Numbered from the stretch's first letter, positions 52,492 to 62,065 are shown. The stretch: DNA of 64,000 nt from Lachnospiraceae bacterium (GCA_015056815.1 SVFN01000010.1:1-64000); one strand, 5' to 3'. Notes: generated by a model not told the origin, from the sequence alone. A program made the numbers and translations.

Positions 52492-52506
52492 GAAAAACGC
52501 TCCCTG

Positions 52507-53433
52507 TTAATCAAATAATGGTGTGGAGAAATACCTCTCTGCCGTATCGGGAAGAACCGTTACCACTGTTTTTTCTTTGCCTAATTTCTCAGCCAGACGG
52601 ATTGCGGCCGCCACATTGGTCCCGCTGGAAATCCCGCACATGATCCCTTCCTTTGAAGCAAGCTCCCTGGCTGTTCGGATCGCTTCCTCATCTGTGATGA
52701 TGCAGATATCCCCGTAAATCTCCTGATTTAAAATCTTGGGCACAAGTCCGTCACCGATTCCCATCTGCAAATGAGTCCCGATGGAGCCGCCGGACAGGAT
52801 TGCTGCATGCTCCGGCTCTACCGCCCAGATCTCAATATCCGGGTTCTTTTCTTTTAAGATCTCACCGATCCCGGTGATCGTTCCGCCGGTACCGATTCCC
52901 GAGCAAAAACCGTGGATCGGTTTATCAACCTGCTCTAAGATCTCCCTGCCGGTCTGTATGGTATGGATCTGAGGATTGGCCGGATTCTCAAACTGCTGAG
53001 GCACATAGACGTTGGGATCTTCCTCCGCCATGCGATATGCCAACTTCAGGCAGTAATCGATGCATTTGCCGATATCCCCGTCATCATGCACCAGGATCAC
53101 CTTCGCGCCGTAGTGCTCGATCAGTTTACGTCTCTCCTCGCTGACAGAATCCGGCATGATGATCTTCGTTTCATATCCTCTGACCGCTCCCACCAGTGCA
53201 AGCCCGATCCCCTGGTTGCCGCTGGTAGGCTCGACTATGATCGTATCTTTATGGATCAGGCCTTTTTTTTCTGCATCGCAGATCATATTATAGGCTGTTC
53301 TTGTCTTGATGGAACCACCTACATTTAATCCTTCAAATTTGACTAAAACCTCTGCCGCATTCTCCGGCACCATCCGGTTTAAACGCATGACCGGTGTATT
53401 CCCGATCGCGTCCAGAATATTATCATAGATCAT
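52507..53433 (-). CDS. cysK: Cysteine synthase (O-acetylserine sulfhydrylase)
   Basis: A 308-residue fold-type II PLP enzyme. PLP lysine lies in GGSIKTRTAYNMI (near residue 41), the substrate loop is EPTSGNQGIGLA and the phosphate cup GIGTGGTITGIGEIL. It makes cysteine from O-acetylserine and sulfide. Start MIYDNILDAIGNTP at 53433 has an AGGAGAG site. The longer frame lacks one. Confidence 0.95.
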   Translation of the reverse strand: MIYDNILDAIGNTPVMRLNRMVPENAAEVLVKFEGLNVGGSIKTRTAYNMICDAEKKGLIHKDTIIVEPTSGNQGIGLALVGAVRGYETKIIMPDSVSEERRKLIEHYGAKVILVHDDGDIGKCIDYCLKLAYRMAEEDPNVYVPQQFENPANPQIHTIQTGREILEQVDKPIHGFCSGIGTGGTITGIGEILKEKNPDIEIWAVEPEHAAILSGGSIGTHLQMGIGDGLVPKILNQEIYGDICIITDEEAIRTARELASKEGIMCGISSGTNVAAAIRLAEKLGKEKTVVTVLPDTAERYFSTPLFD

Positions 53434-53920
53434 TTTTCTCTCCTTATCTTCCTGCCGTAATGCCCAAGCCAGTCCTGCACTTTTGCTCATTGTCCGGGCT
53501 GTCCGGTCTATCTTACAATCTGATATACGGTTTTATGGCGCAAAACCCAACGACATGATTATAACATACTTTTCCTGTCTGCCAACTTATTTTTTTATGC
53601 ATCTGACAGCCTGCTGCCCCAAGCAATGCCGCCTTTGTTTTGCCGCCTCACTCCGGGTGCAAAATGCAGGACGACTCATGATATTTTATCGCTTACTGTC
53701 TATAATACTCTCCGGCCGTAAATTGTTTACTTTCTTTTCTCCCTCTGTTATTCTGTGCGTTTCCGGGCCATTTTGAAAGCAATCGTGTTAAAATAACAAC
53801 AGGCTCCCCTTTATCCCTGTCTGGCAGGAATAGAGAGGAGTCTGTATGCATTTCCATCATTCTGATTTCAAACCACTGATACGGTACTTATTATCATCCT
53901 TCCTCAGCCCGACAGTCTGT
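53434..53920. other. Noncoding region between porB and cysK
   Basis: Nearly 490 bases without a supported gene. It contains an ACAGxCTCC/GGAGxCTGT inverted repeat (about 53795-53845) just after porB, and the cysK promoter region. A rightward frame from 53846 has GGAG before it but runs antisense into porB. Confidence 0.4.
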
Positions 53921-54862
53921 CTATGCATGGCAGCGCTCCAAGAGCTCCTCCCACCTGCGGTCGGTCTCTTTCTGAAAAGCTTCCAGAAGATATTCGTTCT
54001 CCGGCTTAAACAGATGCTTGAACCGCCCCTGTCTGATCAGGAAATCCTCTAATGGCAGCTTCTTTTTCGGCTGATAGTTTAGGATCCATTTTCCGTCTAT
54101 TACCTCAAACAGCGGCCAGTAGCAGGTTTCCACCGCCAGCTTGCAGATCTCGATGATATCCGGCGCATCATATTTCCATCCCCTCGGGCAGGGTGCCATG
54201 ACATTCAAAAAAGCCGGTCCCGGTGTGTAAATGGCCTTCTCGGCCTTCACATACAGATCCTTCATATTGCCAACAAAGGTCGTCTGCCCCACATAAGGAA
54301 TATTGTGTGCCGCAATGATCGCCGCCAGATCTTTGCGGGTCTGGGGCTTTCCGTTTGACACCTTCCCGCTGGGCGTCGTTGTTGTATCCGCATACATGGG
54401 CGTTGCGGAAGATCTCTGTACACCTGTGTTCATGTACGCTCCGTTGTCGTAGCAGACATAGACCAGATCATGTCCGCGCTCCATAGCGCCGGACAAGGAC
54501 TGAAGGCCGATGTCATACGTACCGCCATCGCCGCCGAATGTGATAAATTTATAATTTTCTTTGATCCTGCCCTTCTTGCGCAGTACATGGTATGCCGTCT
54601 CCACGCCGGAAAGCGTTGCTCCCGCATTTTCAAACGCACTGTGGATATAGCTGTCTTCATAAGCGGTATAGGGATACATGTATGTAGAAACCTCCAGACA
54701 GCCTGTCGCGTTCCCGACAACCGCCCTGTCCTCCGGATGAAGTGCTTTTAAAACATTTCGTACCGCGATCGTGCCGCCGCAGCCCGCACACATACGGTGT
54801 CCCGGTGCCAGACGGTCTTTTCTTTCCTGTATTTCTTTAAAATTAAATGCATTCTGTTCCAT
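53921..54862 (-). CDS. porB: Pyruvate:ferredoxin oxidoreductase, beta subunit (PorB)
   Basis: A 313-residue TPP-binding subunit with a CxxC pair in GHRMCAGCGG (residues 21-30), GGDGGTYDIGLQSLSGA (TPP/Mg motif) and YVCYDNGAYMNTGVQRSSAT. Together with PorA, PorC and PorD it oxidises pyruvate to acetyl-CoA and CO2 and reduces ferredoxin, a central step of anaerobic fermentation. Last of the operon; 2-ketoisovalerate oxidoreductases share this layout. Confidence 0.92.
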   Translation of the reverse strand: MEQNAFNFKEIQERKDRLAPGHRMCAGCGGTIAVRNVLKALHPEDRAVVGNATGCLEVSTYMYPYTAYEDSYIHSAFENAGATLSGVETAYHVLRKKGRIKENYKFITFGGDGGTYDIGLQSLSGAMERGHDLVYVCYDNGAYMNTGVQRSSATPMYADTTTTPSGKVSNGKPQTRKDLAAIIAAHNIPYVGQTTFVGNMKDLYVKAEKAIYTPGPAFLNVMAPCPRGWKYDAPDIIEICKLAVETCYWPLFEVIDGKWILNYQPKKKLPLEDFLIRQGRFKHLFKPENEYLLEAFQKETDRRWEELLERCHA

Positions 54863-54870
54863 TCTGACAC

Positions 54871-56052
54871 CTACTTTCTAAGACCGATATACGGATATTC
54901 TGTAATGGTAAGCTCACCTTTTGCCAGCTTTTCAAGGTTGGCGTATACTTCCATCATATCTTCCACACGCACATCACGTCCGGAAAGACCGTAAACAATG
55001 TTTACCGCCTCTGCCTGCACATGTGCGCGGTATAATGCTGCCATAACTTCCGCTCCCACAGGGCCTCCGTTTCCGCTGTATCCCTCGGAGCGGTCCATGA
55101 TGGCGACAGCCTTACAATTTTTCAGTGCCTGTGCGATCTGTTCTGCCGGGAAGGGACGGAACACTCTGATCTTCAGCAGTCCCGCTTTGATCCCTTTTTT
55201 GCGCAAAGCATCGATCGCATCTTTTGCCGTTCCGCAGACAGAACCGATGGCAACTACCGCGTAGTCCGCATCTTCCAACTGATATTCTTCAAAAAAGCCA
55301 TACTTTTGTCCGGTGATCGCTTCAAACTCTTTCGCCACCTCCAGAATGACCTTTTTCGCATTTTTCATAGCTTCCGCCTGTGCCTTTTTGGCCTCCATAC
55401 AATAGCCGGAAACCGCATAAGGACCTACAGCCATCGACTCATCCTCTTTTAACAGATAGTGCTCGGGTTCATACTCACCCACAAACTGTTTGATCGGCTC
55501 ATCATCCCAAAGAGTGATATTCTCCATCGCATGACTGGTAATAAAGCCGTCCTGACAGATCATAACCGGCAGGCGGACATCTTTGTGCTCCGCGATTCGA
55601 TAGGCCTGCAGGAAATTGTCATATGCTTCCTGGTTATTCTCCGCATAGATCTGTATCCAGCCGGAATCTCTCGCACCCATACTGTCCGAATGCTCCGCAT
55701 TGATGTTCAAAGGTCCCGTAAGTCCTCTGTTCACAACTGCCATAACGATCGGCAGACGGCTGGAAGCGCTCACATAAAGCATCTCCCACATCAACGCCAG
55801 TCCGCACGAAGAAGTCGCCGTTAAGGCTCTTGCTCCCGCTGCGCTGGCACCCATGGTCGCACTCATGGAGCTGTGCTCACTTTCTACCGGAATAAACTCC
55901 GTATCGATCTCACCATTAGAAATCATGGACGCAACAAACTGCGGGATCTCGGTAGAAGGAGTAATGGGAAAGGCCGGCATAACGTCCGGATTGATCTGCC
56001 GGATCGCATGCGCAACTGCTTCATTTCCGGAAATACGTGTTGTAACAGGCAT
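54871..56052 (-). CDS. porA: Pyruvate:ferredoxin oxidoreductase, alpha subunit (PorA)
   Basis: A 393-residue alpha subunit opening with the TPP-transketolase-like motif GNEAVAHAIRQINPDVMPAFP, then VESEHSSMSATMGASAAGA, TSSCGLALMWEML and ITSHAMENITLWDD. It binds the pyrimidine end of TPP and forms the active site with PorB. It begins one base after porD ends and is followed by porB eight bases on. Confidence 0.93.
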   Translation of the reverse strand: MPVTTRISGNEAVAHAIRQINPDVMPAFPITPSTEIPQFVASMISNGEIDTEFIPVESEHSSMSATMGASAAGARALTATSSCGLALMWEMLYVSASSRLPIVMAVVNRGLTGPLNINAEHSDSMGARDSGWIQIYAENNQEAYDNFLQAYRIAEHKDVRLPVMICQDGFITSHAMENITLWDDEPIKQFVGEYEPEHYLLKEDESMAVGPYAVSGYCMEAKKAQAEAMKNAKKVILEVAKEFEAITGQKYGFFEEYQLEDADYAVVAIGSVCGTAKDAIDALRKKGIKAGLLKIRVFRPFPAEQIAQALKNCKAVAIMDRSEGYSGNGGPVGAEVMAALYRAHVQAEAVNIVYGLSGRDVRVEDMMEVYANLEKLAKGELTITEYPYIGLRK

Positions 56053-56053
56053 C

Positions 56054-56356
56054 CTACTTTCCCTCCTTCATCTCGATCGCATGAAAAGGGCATGCTTTTA
56101 CACAGATACCGCACCCCTTGCAATGATCATAATCAAATTCTTTCCGTTTTCCGTCCTGCACCACGATACAACTGTCAGGGCAGTACGGTACACACAGCAG
56201 GCAGTGTGTGCATTTTTCTTCAAGCCAGACCGGTGTATCGCTTCTCCACTCACCGGTATGAAACAGCTTGGAAGTCCCCGGCTCATAGATCTGAAGTCCT
56301 TCCGTCAGATCCTGCCATCTGGTCTTTTCATTGATCTGTGCTGCTTTTAATGACAT
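56054..56356 (-). CDS. porD: Pyruvate:ferredoxin oxidoreductase, delta subunit (ferredoxin-type)
   Basis: A 100-residue ferredoxin domain with two 4Fe-4S motifs (CTHCLLCVPYCP and CKGCGICVKACP, residues about 54-65 and 84-95) after an N-terminal arm that docks the other subunits. It passes electrons from TPP to external ferredoxin. It overlaps the end of porC by ten bases. Confidence 0.93.
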   Translation of the reverse strand: MSLKAAQINEKTRWQDLTEGLQIYEPGTSKLFHTGEWRSDTPVWLEEKCTHCLLCVPYCPDSCIVVQDGKRKEFDYDHCKGCGICVKACPFHAIEMKEGK

Positions 56357-56928
56357 AACTCTACCTCCGAAAAAGCCTGCTTTAAAGCCTGCATATTTCC
56401 TTCCAGCACTTCCGGCTTTCTGGCAAATTTATGCTGAAGGGAGGTCTTCATTTCTTCCAGGAAAGACTCCTCCTCCATAACACCGGAAATCTTTACCATA
56501 CCTGCAAGCATCGGTGTGTTTGGAAAATATTTTCCTAACGTCTTCATGCAGACTTTTCTGGCATTGATCAGATACACTTTGCCTTTATAACCGTTCAGCA
56601 ATGGAAGGATCTCGGATTTGTCCTTTTCGGTATTGATCAGGATCGCCCCGTCCTCTTTCAATCCTTTTGTGACATCTACCGCATGTAACAGTGTATCATC
56701 CACGACTGCCACATAATCGGGCTCATAAATATTGGAATGTACCCGGATCTCATTGCTGCTGATCCGGTCATAAGCTGTGATGGGCGCACCCATTCGCTCC
56801 GGACCGTACTCCGGAAATCCCTGTACATGTTTTCCTGTGTTAAAGGCAACCTCTGCCAGTAAAAGCGCGGCTGTTTTCGCTCCTTGTCCGCCTCTGCCGT
56901 GCCAGCGGATCTCTGTTAATTTTTTCAT
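56347..56928 (-). CDS. porC: Pyruvate:ferredoxin oxidoreductase, gamma subunit (PorC)
   Basis: A 193-residue gamma subunit with the family opening IRWHGRGGQGAKTAA and the conserved EYGPERMGAPI segment. It is the first gene of porC-porD-porA-porB, the usual order for the four-subunit enzyme. Start MKKLTEIRWH at 56928 has AGAGG upstream. The frame to 57012 starts in the leader. Confidence 0.93.
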   Translation of the reverse strand: MKKLTEIRWHGRGGQGAKTAALLLAEVAFNTGKHVQGFPEYGPERMGAPITAYDRISSNEIRVHSNIYEPDYVAVVDDTLLHAVDVTKGLKEDGAILINTEKDKSEILPLLNGYKGKVYLINARKVCMKTLGKYFPNTPMLAGMVKISGVMEEESFLEEMKTSLQHKFARKPEVLEGNMQALKQAFSEVELCH

Positions 56929-57013
56929 AACCAACCTCTCCTCTTTTGGGAAAATGGACATAAAAAAACACCACTCCCGTTCTCTGTTTTTGTATCGCGT
57001 ACAATTCTTCATG

Positions 57014-57057
57014 CGTGTCCGTCCATGCAGTACAAATGTTTCTCACGAACGGACACG
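57014..57057 (-). promoter_or_regulatory. Hairpin in the porCDAB leader
   Basis: A perfect 9-bp stem (CGTGTCCGT/ACGGACACG, 57014-57022 with 57049-57057) right after the predicted transcript start. No T-run is present. It may affect stability or regulation of the operon. Confidence 0.45.
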
Positions 57058-57065
57058 ATGATTTG

Positions 57066-57094
57066 ATTATACGATAATACTTTATTTTTGTAAA
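57066..57094 (-). promoter_or_regulatory. porCDAB promoter
   Basis: Leftward TTTACA (57094-57089), exact 17-base spacer, perfect TATAAT (57071-57066). Confidence 0.85.
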
Positions 57095-57140
57095 GTGGTG
57101 TATTGTTAAATCTCAAATTTTACACAGGATCTTCTGCGGA

Positions 57141-58418
57141 TCACGCGCTGTAGAATTCCTGAAGCAGTCTGATCAGGTACTCCGTATCCCTTGCGCCCGC
57201 TGTCTCTACCGCGGAATGCATGGCAAGCTGAGGCAGCCCGATGTCTGCCGACGGAATGGAGATATGCCGCATGGAAATATTACCGAGCGTGGAACCGCCT
57301 GCGATGTCGGAGCGGTTTGTATAGACCTGCAGCGGCACTTCAGCCCGCTTTGCCAGCACTTTGAGCATCGCAGCGGAAAGAGCATCGGTCGTATATTTCT
57401 GATTCCCGTGGTATTTCAAAACCACACCGCCGTTAAGCACCGGACGGTTGACCGGATCTGCTTTGGAAACCTGATTCGGGTGAAGGGCATGGGCGTTATC
57501 CGCAGAAATCAGGAAGCTGTCAGCGATCAATCGTCTCAGCCACTCTTCACTCTGTCCCAGCCCCTCTCTGATCCGGACAAGCACATCCTCCAAAAAAGTA
57601 GAATCCGCTCCCTGTCTGGTACTGCTTCCAACCTCCTCGTTGTCAAACACCGCACACATGTTGATGTGATCGCCTGCGTCACAGCTCATCATAGCTGTCG
57701 CGGACGCAAACACACACTGCAGATCATCCAGTCTGGGAGAGAGGATAAACTCTCCTTTGGCTCCTGCGATCCGTCCGCTCTGTCTCACATACAAAAACAG
57801 ATCATGGGCCAGGATCTGTTCCGGTTCAAGTCCACACGCTTTCGCCACAATTTCCGTCAAAGAAGTGTCTGTCCCCGCCCCCGAAAAAAGCGGCAGCATA
57901 TCCTGCTGCGGATTGAGTTCGACCCCTTTATTGGCATCCCTGTTCATATGGATCGCCAGATTGGGGATGACCAGAAGATCCTGATCCACCGTCACATTCC
58001 GGCTGACCACCTTGCCGTCTATCTGCGCAGCCACCCTTCCGGCAATGGAAAGCGGTCTGTCCATCCAGGTATTTAAGATCATGCCTCCATACTTCTCTGT
58101 GTTAAGCCGCACATAGGCGTCTTCCACTTTCATTTCGGCATCTTCCTTAATCTTAAAGGTCGGGGAATCACTGTGAGAGGCCACAATATGAAATCCCTGT
58201 ATTTCTTTCGCCGGTATAGCAAATGCCAGCAGCGAAGAATCGTTTCGCACCACATAATACCGGCCGCCCCTTCGGATCTCCCAGTGTTCTGTCTCCTTTA
58301 AGCATTCATAACCGGCCTTTTCAAACCGTCTTTCCAGCTCTTCCACCGCCTGATAAGCAGTCGGACTGTTTTCGATAAAATCAAATAATTCCTGTGTTCT
58401 GTTCTGACCCTGTTCCAT
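57141..58418 (-). CDS. M18-family aminopeptidase
   Basis: A 425-residue zinc aminopeptidase with ASHSDSPTFKI (metal ligand), VFDNEEVGSSTRQGADS (catalytic glutamates) and the C-terminal MHSAVETAGARD. It removes N-terminal, often acidic, residues from peptides in the cytoplasm. Start MEQGQNRTQEL has a CGGAGAAC site. The frame to 58475 has none. It is 87 bases from pepT on the same strand. Confidence 0.94.
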   Translation of the reverse strand: MEQGQNRTQELFDFIENSPTAYQAVEELERRFEKAGYECLKETEHWEIRRGGRYYVVRNDSSLLAFAIPAKEIQGFHIVASHSDSPTFKIKEDAEMKVEDAYVRLNTEKYGGMILNTWMDRPLSIAGRVAAQIDGKVVSRNVTVDQDLLVIPNLAIHMNRDANKGVELNPQQDMLPLFSGAGTDTSLTEIVAKACGLEPEQILAHDLFLYVRQSGRIAGAKGEFILSPRLDDLQCVFASATAMMSCDAGDHINMCAVFDNEEVGSSTRQGADSTFLEDVLVRIREGLGQSEEWLRRLIADSFLISADNAHALHPNQVSKADPVNRPVLNGGVVLKYHGNQKYTTDALSAAMLKVLAKRAEVPLQVYTNRSDIAGGSTLGNISMRHISIPSADIGLPQLAMHSAVETAGARDTEYLIRLLQEFYSA

Positions 58419-58505
58419 CTTTGTTCTCCGTTTTGATATTTTATTCTTCTCATTCCTGTTTTGCCCGATCCGCAATATTTGCGGAAAACTTTTCTGACAG
58501 GCTTT

Positions 58506-59726
58506 TTATCTTCCGGACTCTGCATAGAGCTTCACTAACTCCAGCAGGATCCTTGTGGCATTCTCCATACCTTCCACCGTACAATGCTCGAAAATACTGT
58601 GGAACAGATAACCGCCGGCGCCGATATTCGGACAGGGAAGTCCTTCAAAAGACAGTCTGCAGCCGTCTGTGCCCCCCCGGATCGGAACGTATCGGGGCGC
58701 TAATCCGGCACGCTCGATCGCCGTCTCGATATTTCCAAGGATCACCGGATCTTTTTCCACGATCTGTGCCATATTATAATAGCTGTCTTTGATCTCAACC
58801 GTAACGACCTGTCTGCCCCATTCACGGTTAAGCTCCTCGCCCAGCCGGGACATGAAGGCTTTACGCTTTTCAAATCTCTCTCTGTCAAACTCACGGATCA
58901 GATAGTGTGCCTCAGTATGATCCACATCCCCTCTGATGCCCAGCAGATGATAAAATCCTTCTTTGTTTTCCGTTTTCTCCGGCACTTCCTCCTTGGGAAG
59001 CCGGCTCTGATACTCACACAGGATTGCCGCGGAATTGATCATGACTCCCTTGGCGGAGCCCGGATGTGTATTCACACCGTTTGCCCGGACAGTCACGCCG
59101 GCAGCATTGAAGTTTTCATACTCGATCTCCCACTCAGCACCGCCATCCACCGTCACCGCATAATCGGCACCGAATTTTGCAAGGTCAAAATTGTCTACTC
59201 CATGCCCGATCTCCTCATCCGGTGTAAACGCCACACAGATCTTTCCATGCGGGCGTCCGTCCTTTTGCAGTTTCTCACACAGATTCATGATGGATGCCAC
59301 CCCTGCTTTATCATCTGCTCCCAGTATCGTGTTTCCGTCCGTCACGATCAGGGTCCTTCCCTTCAGATCTGCAAGATGTGGATTCTGATCTTCTCCCAGT
59401 ACCTTACCGTTTGCAAGCGTCACGGGTTTTCCATCATAGTTTTCGATGACCTGCGGTTTAATGTTTTTCCCTTTTAATACCGTATCCATGTGGGCGATGC
59501 AGCCAAAAGCAGGCGCATCCTCAAGTCCTTCGGTCGCGTTAAAATGCGCATAGACTATGCAATGCTTTGACACTTCTACGTCATCGGCACCAAGCTCTCT
59601 TAATTCTTTTTCCAAAAGTCCGGCAAGCTTCCACTGGCTTTCGCTGGAAGGCTGTACCTCCTCATTTAATTCATCGGACTCGGTTTCGATGGAAATGTAA
59701 TTTAGAAATCGTTCTTTTACTGACAT
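58506..59726 (-). CDS. pepT: Peptidase T (tripeptide aminopeptidase)
   Basis: A 406-residue M20-family dizinc peptidase. Metal motifs are IAHMDTVLKGKNI, ILGADDKAGVASIMN and FTPDEEIGHGVDNFDLAKFG. The C-terminal RGGTDGCRLSFEGLPCPN is characteristic. It cleaves the N-terminal residue of tripeptides. With the M18 enzyme it forms a small peptide-utilisation pair. Confidence 0.95.
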   Translation of the reverse strand: MSVKERFLNYISIETESDELNEEVQPSSESQWKLAGLLEKELRELGADDVEVSKHCIVYAHFNATEGLEDAPAFGCIAHMDTVLKGKNIKPQVIENYDGKPVTLANGKVLGEDQNPHLADLKGRTLIVTDGNTILGADDKAGVASIMNLCEKLQKDGRPHGKICVAFTPDEEIGHGVDNFDLAKFGADYAVTVDGGAEWEIEYENFNAAGVTVRANGVNTHPGSAKGVMINSAAILCEYQSRLPKEEVPEKTENKEGFYHLLGIRGDVDHTEAHYLIREFDRERFEKRKAFMSRLGEELNREWGRQVVTVEIKDSYYNMAQIVEKDPVILGNIETAIERAGLAPRYVPIRGGTDGCRLSFEGLPCPNIGAGGYLFHSIFEHCTVEGMENATRILLELVKLYAESGR

Positions 59727-59852
59727 AGACTGCTCCTTTTCGTTCTGTTTTAAAAGATTATCATAATTATAACTATATCACATCGCGGCAATTCCGAACA
59801 GTGTTATAAGCAAATGTAATAACAGATCCTTCGTTTTTCGGAGCATTTTGGA

Positions 59853-59881
59853 TTGACAAATTTTTCTGACGTTTGTATCAT
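59853..59881 (+). promoter_or_regulatory. Promoter of the pyridoxamine-oxidase-like gene
   Basis: Perfect TTGACA (59853-59858), 17-base spacer, TATCAT (59876-59881). Confidence 0.75.
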
Positions 59882-59907
59882 TAAAAAAAAAACGGAGGTG
59901 TTATATC

Positions 59908-60300
59908 ATGCAGGAGGTTTATGATTTTTTAAAGAAATGCGGTACTTATTATCTGGCAACCGCGGACGGTGATCAGCCAAGAGTCCGGCCGTTTGGCACC
60001 ATTGATCTTTTTGAAGGGAAGCTTTATATCCAGACCGGAAAGGTAAAAGACGTATCCAGACAGCTGCAGGCCAATCCCAAGGCAGAGCTTTGCGCGTTTG
60101 CAGACGGTGTATGGGTCAGGATCGCCGGGAAACTGATCCGCGATGACAGGATCGAGCCCAAGAAACATATGCTGGAGGCGTATCCGCAGCTTCAGAATAT
60201 GTATTCCGCCGAAGATGATAACACGGAGGTCCTGTATCTGGAAGATGCCACCGCAACCTTCTATTCCTTTACAGACGCTCCCAGAGAGATCAAGCTGTAA
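59908..60300 (+). CDS. Pyridoxamine 5'-phosphate oxidase-like flavoprotein
   Basis: A 130-residue split-barrel FMN-binding protein (TYYLATADGDQPRVRPFGTI, LYIQTGKVKDVSRQLQANPK). Small members are often NADH-dependent reductases or stress proteins. No substrate can be assigned. CGGAGGTG lies well before the ATG. A terminator follows. Confidence 0.92.
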   Translation: MQEVYDFLKKCGTYYLATADGDQPRVRPFGTIDLFEGKLYIQTGKVKDVSRQLQANPKAELCAFADGVWVRIAGKLIRDDRIEPKKHMLEAYPQLQNMYSAEDDNTEVLYLEDATATFYSFTDAPREIKL

Positions 60301-60334
60301 GAACCGCAGGATCCGGATCATTTGTAAGACGAAA

Positions 60335-60378
60335 AGGCGCATCAAAGCACTCTGATCGCAGAGCGTTCCGGTGCGCCT
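60335..60378 (+). terminator. Terminator after the pyridoxamine-oxidase-like gene
   Basis: A 7-bp outer stem (AGGCGCA/TGCGCCT) with an inner CTG/CAG pair, followed by GTTTTTA. Confidence 0.7.
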
Positions 60379-60451
60379 GTTTTTATCAGACCACAGCACT
60401 GTTTCCTTAAGAAATGCCGTTCGCTCTCTTTATGCTCAGGCATTCATTCGC

Positions 60452-60967
60452 TTATGCTACTTCGATCTGGCACACCTTCATGGCTGCCAGCGCATTGTCA
60501 TGGCTCTCCGGTGTCACTCCCGCACAGCAGCCGGCAAGTACTTTGACCGGTACCTGCGGCAGAAATGCCTTGACTAAAAGTGCGTTTGAGATCACGCAGA
60601 TATCTGTGCAAAGCCCTACCAGGGTGATCTCTTCGATCTTTTCTCTTGCATCCAGCTCCTTCAGATGCTGCCCCAGTCCGACGCTTCCAAAGGTTTCTTT
60701 ATCGATCGGCTCCTCTTTCAAAAGCGCGGCGATCTCGTCCCGGATCTCCCAGCCTTTGGTGCCTTTGATGCAATGCTCTACCGGAAGGTTTTTCCCTTCC
60801 TGGGTAGTCAGATAATCCGCTTCATGGGTATCTCTGGTAGCAAGCACCAGACCGTCAAATCCGCGGATCGTATCCACTACCTTCGGAACGATCGATACAG
60901 CTTCCTTCGTCCCCAGTGCACCGTCAATAAAATCATTTTGCATGTCGATCACCAATAATACTTTCAT
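60452..60967 (-). CDS. Isochorismatase/nicotinamidase-like cysteine hydrolase
   Basis: A 171-residue hydrolase with the catalytic Asp in LLVIDMQNDFI (residues 4-14), a lysine near KGTKGWEI and the nucleophilic cysteine in VGLCTDICVISNALL. This matches nicotinamidase-like members that return nicotinamide to NAD synthesis, but the metal-binding residues are not clear, so the substrate stays open. Confidence 0.9.
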   Translation of the reverse strand: MKVLLVIDMQNDFIDGALGTKEAVSIVPKVVDTIRGFDGLVLATRDTHEADYLTTQEGKNLPVEHCIKGTKGWEIRDEIAALLKEEPIDKETFGSVGLGQHLKELDAREKIEEITLVGLCTDICVISNALLVKAFLPQVPVKVLAGCCAGVTPESHDNALAAMKVCQIEVA

Positions 60968-60982
60968 ACGCCTCTCCTTTGC

Positions 60983-61924
60983 CTATTGTTCTGATTTCGT
61001 GTTGTCTTCCTTTTTCTCTGCAGGATCATCCTCGGTTTCGGCTGATACCATTTTCCTGTAACAGTCCGCCAGCAATCGGTCTGCTCCGTTATAGGTACCT
61101 GCTCTGTGCAGTTCATCTGCAGCTAACGTATATTTCTCCTGCTGATACAAATCATATCCCTTCCGGTAATGCTGGGATGGAATATAATTCGTTGTCGCAT
61201 AGTAGTAACCGCCGCCAAGAAGTGCCGCCCAGGCAAGAAGTCCGATCACAAGTACGCCGATCCAGGCCCCGGAGGTCTTACGGCCGTTCACAGGCACAAC
61301 AGAAGGTCTTACTGCTTCCGCAGAAGCTGTGATTTTTGCGATCTCCCCTCCGGCTGCCGGTGTATCTTCCGGTACGGTTCTCTCTCTGACGGATGCTGCC
61401 GGTACCGTTTGGGTCGTCAAAACACTCTGAGCAGTTTCCGGCTCTTTTACAGCCGCCACATCCGATCCGCCGGAACTATCTTTCGAAAGATCATCTTCCT
61501 GTGTCAGAAAGATCGTCATCTCCATCTTCAGGATCGGTTTTACCGCTCCATCCTCTCTTATGGATAGAGGCACCACCTCTGTTGCATGGCTCTCAATGAT
61601 CTGCGCAAACCCTTCATCCAGAACCGGGCTTAACACATCCGCCAGGTTCATCCACATGGTACCAAGCTCCTGTCCGCTCTGATCGCAGACCGAAAGTGTA
61701 AAGCGGTCAAAAAAATTGTCCGGATCCCTCAGTATCTGTAAAGGATCTCCCTCTTTTACATTCTCGATCAGGGCGGAACGGTCATTAAACTGTGTCCCCA
61801 TAACCTCGATCCCGATCTTTACCCACCGGTCGCCCTTTTTATATTCGATGGAATCGCAAAGAGAAATATTCTCTTTTTCGTTCAGGATCCATTCGATAAA
61901 CTGTTTTAATACATCATTTTCCAT
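60983..61924 (-). CDS. Membrane protein with HIRAN-like N-terminus and TPR-like C-terminus
   Basis: A 313-residue protein. The N-terminal 140 residues resemble a HIRAN domain (VKEGDPLQILRDPDNFFDRF, GQELGTMWMNLADVL). A Ser/Pro/Ala-rich linker follows, then a membrane helix (WIGVLVIGLLAWAALLGGGY) and a TPR-like C-terminal segment (GYDLYQQEKYTLAADELHRA). HIRAN domains bind DNA in other proteins. Its place here beside a membrane helix is unusual. Start MENDVLKQF has AAGGAAT. Confidence 0.65.
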   Translation of the reverse strand: MENDVLKQFIEWILNEKENISLCDSIEYKKGDRWVKIGIEVMGTQFNDRSALIENVKEGDPLQILRDPDNFFDRFTLSVCDQSGQELGTMWMNLADVLSPVLDEGFAQIIESHATEVVPLSIREDGAVKPILKMEMTIFLTQEDDLSKDSSGGSDVAAVKEPETAQSVLTTQTVPAASVRERTVPEDTPAAGGEIAKITASAEAVRPSVVPVNGRKTSGAWIGVLVIGLLAWAALLGGGYYYATTNYIPSQHYRKGYDLYQQEKYTLAADELHRAGTYNGADRLLADCYRKMVSAETEDDPAEKKEDNTKSEQ

Positions 61925-62065
61925 TTCGTATTCCTTATGACTGCTTCCCGGCAGTCGCATGTCATTTTTTCAATCCATGTACCCTGTTTCTTTTCTCCCG
62001 GAACAAGTGTCTGGTCTGCCCTTCCGGTCACAGATCCTTTTCCCACTTCTTTTCGTCCGCCGGCT

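Noticed and set aside
53846..54052. Rightward 68-codon ORF with GGAG before its ATG
   Set aside because: Two thirds of it runs antisense through the 3' end of porB, and the residues look like a shadow of that gene. The ribosome-like motif is probably chance.
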